Source of the DNA: Isoetes taiwanensis
Lineage: Eukaryota; Streptophyta; Lycopodiopsida; Isoetales; Isoetaceae
Reading direction: 5' to 3'
Length of the DNA stretch: 64,000 bases
Assembly (NCBI GenBank): GCA_021234155.1
Contig: JAJEKV010000004.1
Span: 4,340,109-4,404,108, forward strand
The notes beneath the pieces are model-generated. The model worked only from the letters and a program-made list of their open reading frames with translations. It was not told the DNA's origin and did no database searches. Made by a program: the position numbers and the translations under genes. Below, in pieces: positions 59,470 through 64,000 of the stretch. Numbering within the stretch: position 1 is the first letter of the stretch; every line of letters begins with the position of its first letter.

Positions 59470-61387
59470 TAAAGCAGGTTGGGAGTGGTAACGGGTCCTT
59501 GAGAGCGGTGACGAGTTTTAAAATGGTTGCCAAGCTTAAAGGAATTTTGATCTTGGCGAGCTCCTCTTGGAGTTCGAGAGGTACATGAGAAAAAGGATCT
59601 GCTGGTTCCCTGTGCGGGAGTGCGTGTGGTGGAAGCGGCAACTTCTTTGAGTAAGTCAACCTCGGCTGCAATATTGGGATATGTCCGAGGCGTGGAGGTT
59701 GAGATGTTGAAGGTGTATCTTGTCTTTGTTGAGCTCTAGTGGTGGCATGAACATTTGCCAATGTGCGGCCTTCAGCAGCTTGCATGAGGTTCAAAATGCT
59801 TTGGCGAACTTTGGGCATGACATGTGGCATGAGCTTTTCCAAGTCAGGTGCAAAGTGAACCTTTTTTTCGTCCCCATGAGGAAGGGTGTCAACTGCAAAG
59901 GCAGGTTGCGTGCCCTTCTGAATAATAGTCAAGGGACGTGATGCCTTGGTCTGGCGTGAAACTAAACCAACCCAATTGGACGGCTGGACTGGAGGATTAA
60001 GTGCCTGAAAAATTTCCTCTTGGGCTTGTTGATCCAGCTGAGGTTGATTTGCTGGAGCTGGTTGATAGCGTGATTGCTGAGGCGCTCTTGGTGGCTTCTT
60101 AAGAACTGGTCGCGGGCCTTGTTTGCCATTAGCTAGCCAGAGTTGGTAAGCCGTGAGGCGGACCGATGTGGTCTGATTTGTACCAGGAAGCTGTACCTGA
60201 ACTTGTGGAAGTTGAGGACACGCCGTGGTGGTATGACCCCATTCTTGACAGTGATAACACTGAGCTTTAGAAGGATCAAAAGGAGGACGTTGGTTGGATC
60301 CCCGTGGTTGGTCCTGTTGCTGATAGAGTTGCGTGGGCTGCACCTGAAGAGGTGGCTGCTGATAGTGCGATTGTGGCTGAGGTGTGGTTTGCACTTGATA
60401 AACCATTTTGTTGCGGAACGGTGTGGGATGAGTGCGAGTGCACTCTTCCGTGGCATGATTGCACATGTTGCATCGCTTGCAATGAGGCGGGCCATTGGTG
60501 GAGTTGCACTCATTGGCCAAATGGCCTTGATATTTGCAAATATGGCACCAGATTTGACTGCGCTGTGGATTAGCGTGTTGAGGCTGAACAGCCGTTTGTG
60601 GAACCATGACGGGTGGAATGAACGGGAGCTCTTGAAGAGCCACGCCTCGGGAGGAAACATTGACGGAGTGATTGACAAGGTCGATAGCCTGCTCCAAAGT
60701 TTTTGGACGCAGGTATTCAGTCATGAGTCGAATAGCGGGAGGAAGTCCTTGGAGAAACCAGACCAAAATCTGGCTCTGTGTAGGGTACTCCTTGAGCTTA
60801 CTTAGCAGAATGTGAAGTCGATCCGCAAAATCCCGGGCAGACTCCGTGGGCTCTTGTTGAAGTTCATTGAGTTGCTTGAGATGAAGTTGATCATCATCCG
60901 TGGTCCCGTAATGAGAGAGAAAAGCAGTGCGCATTTCGGACCAGTCTTGTTTCCAATGGCTTTTGTTGGACATGAGCCATTGATGAGGAGAGCCACGCAG
61001 TGTGGTGGAAAAGATGTGGAATTTCAGTTGAGGTTGCGCGTGACCATTTAGGACAGCTAGAGCCTCAAATTCTTCCATGTGGGCCTGAGCACTTTGGTCT
61101 AACGGTTTGCCTTTCGTGTTGCCAAAGGTGGGATAAGTCAGTTTCAGAGTCTGAAAGGTAGATGTGAAAGTGCTGGGCTGGACAGGAACGGGATAGTGAG
61201 GATATTGAGGTTGAGGTGGATGTGGCATTGTGCCTGACGGACCCTGATGAAGGGGTGACTGCGGTTGAGAAACTGAAGTAGCCGGAGCATTGGTTTTGAG
61301 ATCTGTAAGGTTGTAAACAGGAAGAGCAGTGGGAAACGTAGGGAAAGGATATTCCCCGGTATTTAAAGGAGACATGTGGATAGCCAT
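59470..61387 (-). CDS. Gypsy gag polyprotein with three CCHC knuckles
   Basis: One open frame of 667 codons runs down to 59384; homology is lost near 59470, where the true frame probably continues into protease. Residues about 95-260 hold a retrotransposon gag core (WKQDWSEMRTAFLSHYG, then ESARDFADRLHILLSKLK). Three knuckles follow, all with the exact C-x2-C-x4-H-x4-C spacing: CHICKYQGHLANEC (near 282), CKRCNMCNHATEEC (near 304) and CYHCQEWGHTTTAC (near 380). The linker between the second and third is rich in Gln and Pro. Gag packages the element RNA. The region upstream (61460-61687) has an Arg-rich frame that may be a shifted part of the N-terminus. Confidence 0.85.
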
Positions 61388-61776
61388 TGCCCACCCGGGG
61401 AGATGATGGTTATGGAAGGAAGAGGCGTATGGCCTGAAGAATGATGGATGTAGGCATGTTCAGGGTGTGTGAAAGTACGGTTGAGAAGGTTGAGCGGATA
61501 AGGCTCCCCGATAGTGATGAGGGACTGAGGTTGTGAGCAATGTTTGCACGCTTTGGGGCGGGAACTGGGACGACCGACACGGGGGTGGGTGGCGGGACCG
61601 AGCCCTAGACCGAAGATGGCCTCCCTCTATGTCATAAGCAGAGCCATACATGTCGCGAACAGTTTCCCGACGCTGATGGCGCTCCAAGCGAGATGCCGTC
61701 TGAGAAAGGAGTTCTTCTGGCGTGAAATTACTTTACGCACATGGCGGCGAGAGAAAGAAAGTAGGAGAAAATCAGA

Positions 61777-61792
61777 CCCGGCAGCGGCGACA
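61777..61792 (-). other. Gypsy primer binding site, Asp-tRNA type
   Basis: On the minus strand, one base after the LTR end, TGTCGCCGCTGCCGGG is close to the TGGCGCCGTTGCCGGG site used by many Athila-type elements. Confidence 0.7.
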
Positions 61793-61793
61793 G

Positions 61794-62381
61794 TGTTTGG
61801 GGTCTGGGTTCGGGAACTCCTGGAAGACAGCCCTCTGTGAGGACCCGTGGATCTAACAGGAGAGTCTGGGGGACTATGTCACGCGGGATTCTTTGAAAAG
61901 AAGAAGAAAAAGAAGAGAACAGAGCAAATGAGAGAAAGATGAAAAGCTTCCTTGATATCAATGATGAAAATACATGAGCTCTCGCAATAGAGAGAAAACT
62001 GAAAAGAGACAAGACTCAAAACTCATCTAAAAACTTATGAGCTAACTCTACTCATATATATAGTACAATGGCCTTGGGCCCAATATAGACACTCTGACTG
62101 ATCTCGGTGCCGACTCCTGGAAGGAGGCCTGATTTGCAGGAATGTTGGCGGTGCCTCTTGAAGTGCCTAGAATCACGCTGACGCTGACGCGGGCGGTGAC
62201 GGGCCGTCACTTGTCTGAGCGGCGCCTCTTGTTGACAGCCAAAGGCTTTGACTGCGTGGCCTGCTGCTTAGTCTTCTGCGGAGCCTTGGATGTCTGACCC
62301 GTGGTTGACTGAGGATCCTTGAGCTTGACCTGGTCTGTCGTATGCATGAATAGTCCTGTACCAGGAGGCACAGGACTAACA
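61794..62381 (-). repeat. Gypsy 5' LTR
   Basis: 588 bp, TG...CA on the minus strand, beginning TGTTAGTCCTGTGCC and ending CCCAAACA. TATA-like stretch near 62052-62064. Confidence 0.93.
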
Positions 62382-63050
62382 ATGCGGTTAAGATGCGTTT
62401 TTAAAAAAATTAAAAACTATTGCAAAATACTCTAAATCCATAGCAGCCATTATACCTTTTATTTAGGAGCCTTTTAACACTTAAAACTGAAATACATAGA
62501 TTAATACAAGAGAAAACTATTACATATTAGTCGTTCTTAATTTAGCAAAACAAAGAAATGAACTAAATGCATTTAGCTAGATGAGGAGGAGCCTTCCTCA
62601 GATCCTTCCTCTTCCTCATCAGCACCTAATACTGGCTGAATTTCTGAGCACGCATCAGCCCATAATGTGCTCTTAGGCTTCATTGTAGAATGTACTAATG
62701 TAGCTGCCCTGGTAGGATGCACGTTGCAACAGCAGAAATATATATAACAAGTTCACTGCCTCACTCAAAAGTCTTGATTGAATTAATTTGTGAATAAATT
62801 CTCACTTACCTCTTAAGTAGCATTTCCATCAAATCAAGCAAGCAGATATCAGACCAGAATCGATTTCTTGTTGTGCTTGTTGAAGCTAAACTGTTGTAGG
62901 CTGGCTGTGAAATCGATGCACAAATTTAATCTCCTGTGTGAACTCAAGGAAGCAAGGCCAAAACAACAAAATAGAATCAACTTGTACTGGATTTTGAAAT
63001 CGATTTGTAAGAGCAAATGAAACCCTGAATCCCTGATGATATGAAAAAAA

Positions 63051-63212
63051 AACAGACCCTGTCGGCCCTGTTCTATGCCGAAAATCTCACCCTGCCTTGC
63101 CGAATCTATCCCTTTTCCCTTTGCCTTACCAAAACAGACCCTGTCGGCCTTGTTCTATGCTGAAACCTCACCCTGCCTTGCCGAATCTATCCCTTTTGCC
63201 TTCCTAAGGCAA
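63051..63212 (+). repeat. 82 bp tandem duplication inside the hAT-like element
   Basis: The block starting AACAGACCCTGTCGGCC at 63051 is repeated from 63133 with few changes. Confidence 0.9.
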
Positions 63213-63504
63213 AGCCAGCTGCCTTCGACCCCTGTAGATGACCTTTGAACTACCGGAATCGAGCTCCATAGCCAAAACAGAAAGAAAAAAGGGAAAACAG
63301 GTTACAGGAAATCAAAATATGCTTCAAAACGACTCTGTTTTTGGGTCAGAGAAGAAAGGGGACTAGGGCAAAGACATTTAGGGCAAAAAAAAAAAAAATA
63401 TGTGACGCATCTATGTTAGATGCGGGTGTCGATGCGCACACATCTACATCTAAGCATCTTATCTTAAGATGCGAGCATCTTACGAACTTAGCCTTACCTT
63501 ACAT

Positions 63505-63695
63505 ATCACAAATGAACCAAACATTTCAACATTTAAGACATATGAATTTCTGGATAGTGATGGATTGAGCGGGAGATTGTCAACATTTGATCTTTATTTT
63601 GCCTTGCGTGTCACAAATCAACAAACATTTCAACATTTCACGTAGATGAACTTTTGGATATTGATGGATTGTGTGGAAAATTGCCAACATTTGTT
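63505..63695 (+). repeat. 104 bp diverged tandem repeat next to the hAT end
   Basis: Two copies of a block (CACAAAT...AACATTTCAACATTT...GATGGATTG...CAACATTTG) start at 63507 and 63611. The first copy abuts the hAT target site. Confidence 0.8.
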
Positions 63696-64000
63696 TCTCA
63701 GCTTGCAAAAATCTTGGGGAACAACAATGCATGCATAGATTTGTGGCCTATGATGGTGGACCATAGTCATCGAAGGCCTTCTACTTACCAGGCCATAATT
63801 ACAAAGGCAGCCATGCTTTAAGTCAAAGCACTCAGGATCAAGTATGGGAGATCCTAAACGCAATTGTATGAATGGCCATTTGCATTGAAGATTTTGCCAT
63901 TGCCAAGCTTTTTGGGTTGCCAGAAGGGCAAACTCTGGGGACAAAGGGGGTGAGAGCAGGATATCCCAAGCATATGTAAAACCGAAGGTGGAGATTTGTG
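63696..64000. other. Unassigned window end
   Basis: A 104-codon minus-strand frame (63630-63944) covers part of it but has no recognisable motif. Nothing else is supported. Confidence 0.4.

Larger units (their letters stand above)
51288..62381 (-). mobile_element. Complete Ty3/gypsy LTR retrotransposon, Athila/Tat-like, 11.1 kb
   Basis: Two LTRs (61794-62381 and 51288-51886) have ends TG...CA, and the element is flanked by ATGCG on both sides (51283-51287 and 62382-62386). Reading on the minus strand, the order is LTR, primer site, gag, protease, reverse transcriptase, RNase H, integrase, a 3.9 kb extra region, polypurine tract, LTR. Domain order RT-RH-INT places it in Ty3/gypsy; the Asp-type primer site and the long 3' extra region resemble Athila/Tat elements. 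The pol region is broken by many frameshifts, so the copy is not autonomous as written. Confidence 0.92.
51199..63491. mobile_element. hAT-like element split by a gypsy retrotransposon
   Basis: CCTTACCT occurs just outside both ends (51191-51198 and 63492-63499), an 8-base duplication typical of hAT elements. The inverted ends are CTAAGTTC and GAACTTAG. Each end carries a cluster of GATGC or GCATC motifs (51210-51287 and about 62382-62395 plus 63405-63480), as expected for hAT transposase-binding subterminal repeats. After removing the gypsy insertion the element is about 1.2 kb. On the minus strand near 62578-62685 a short frame ends in a serine- and glutamate-rich tail, perhaps the last exon of a gene or transposase. 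No transposase core is present. Confidence 0.65.

Overview
This is a window of nuclear DNA from a land plant. It holds one clearly functional host gene inside a dense, nested mass of transposable elements. The host gene is a nine-exon EME1 homologue of plant type at 44679-48918. The elements (Helitrons with a Rep plus PIF1-like helicase, an Athila/Tat-like Ty3/gypsy element, hAT-like and PIF/Harbinger-like elements, an LTR derivative) are all plant types. The EME1 protein is fairly diverged from flowering-plant versions and gene density is very low, so a fern, lycophyte or other large-genome lineage is possible, but the species cannot be fixed from sequence alone.

Region 1 (1-about 32930) is a head-to-tail array of at least six Helitrons, all on the plus strand. 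Every visible junction is exact: the 3' end (GC-rich hairpin, 9-base spacer, CTAG) is followed at once by the next 5' end (TCTACTTA...). Junctions are at 4943/4944, 14646/14647, 23114/23115, 28275/28276 and 32767/32768. Units 1-3 are near-identical copies of a 9.7 kb autonomous-type element carrying small ORFs, a Rep-helicase gene and a spliced accessory gene. All Rep-helicase copies are broken, though unit 1 keeps a 553-codon open helicase. Units 4 (5.2 kb) and 5 (4.5 kb) share only the ends and are non-autonomous. Unit 6 is a diverged 5' stub. Two accessory ORFs on either side of Rep-helicase look like relatives of each other and are the best candidate for something undescribed.

Region 2 (about 33000-44260) is nested debris. 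A non-coding LTR retrotransposon on the minus strand (34860-44082, with primer binding site and polypurine tract) is broken by a PIF/Harbinger-like insertion (36195-39342, TTA duplication) and by a 3.6 kb insertion inside its 5' LTR (40415-44023, 9-base duplication AATAGCTTT). Its 3' LTR is cut off beside a TIR element (34092-34859). A 180-base imperfect palindrome sits against the LTR end, about 420 bases before the EME1 start codon.

Region 3 (44260-49540) is EME1. All nine exons join in phase to give 560 codons, and an E2F-type site lies directly before the start codon. Region 4 (49540-51190) holds a small TIR-flanked element, a cluster of inverted modules joined to tRNA-like heads, and a long pyrimidine tract.

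Region 5 (51199-63491) is a hAT-like element (8-base duplication CCTTACCT, GATGC-rich subterminal repeats) split by a complete 11.1 kb Ty3/gypsy retrotransposon on the minus strand (51288-62381, duplication ATGCG). The latter has gag with three CCHC knuckles, a protease, degraded RT, RNase H and integrase, and a long extra region after integrase that includes a coiled-coil ORF. Across all repeated elements, copy-to-copy differences cluster at CAG, CTG, CCG and CG sites. This raises the possibility that some frameshifts are consensus errors at methylated sites, not true decay.
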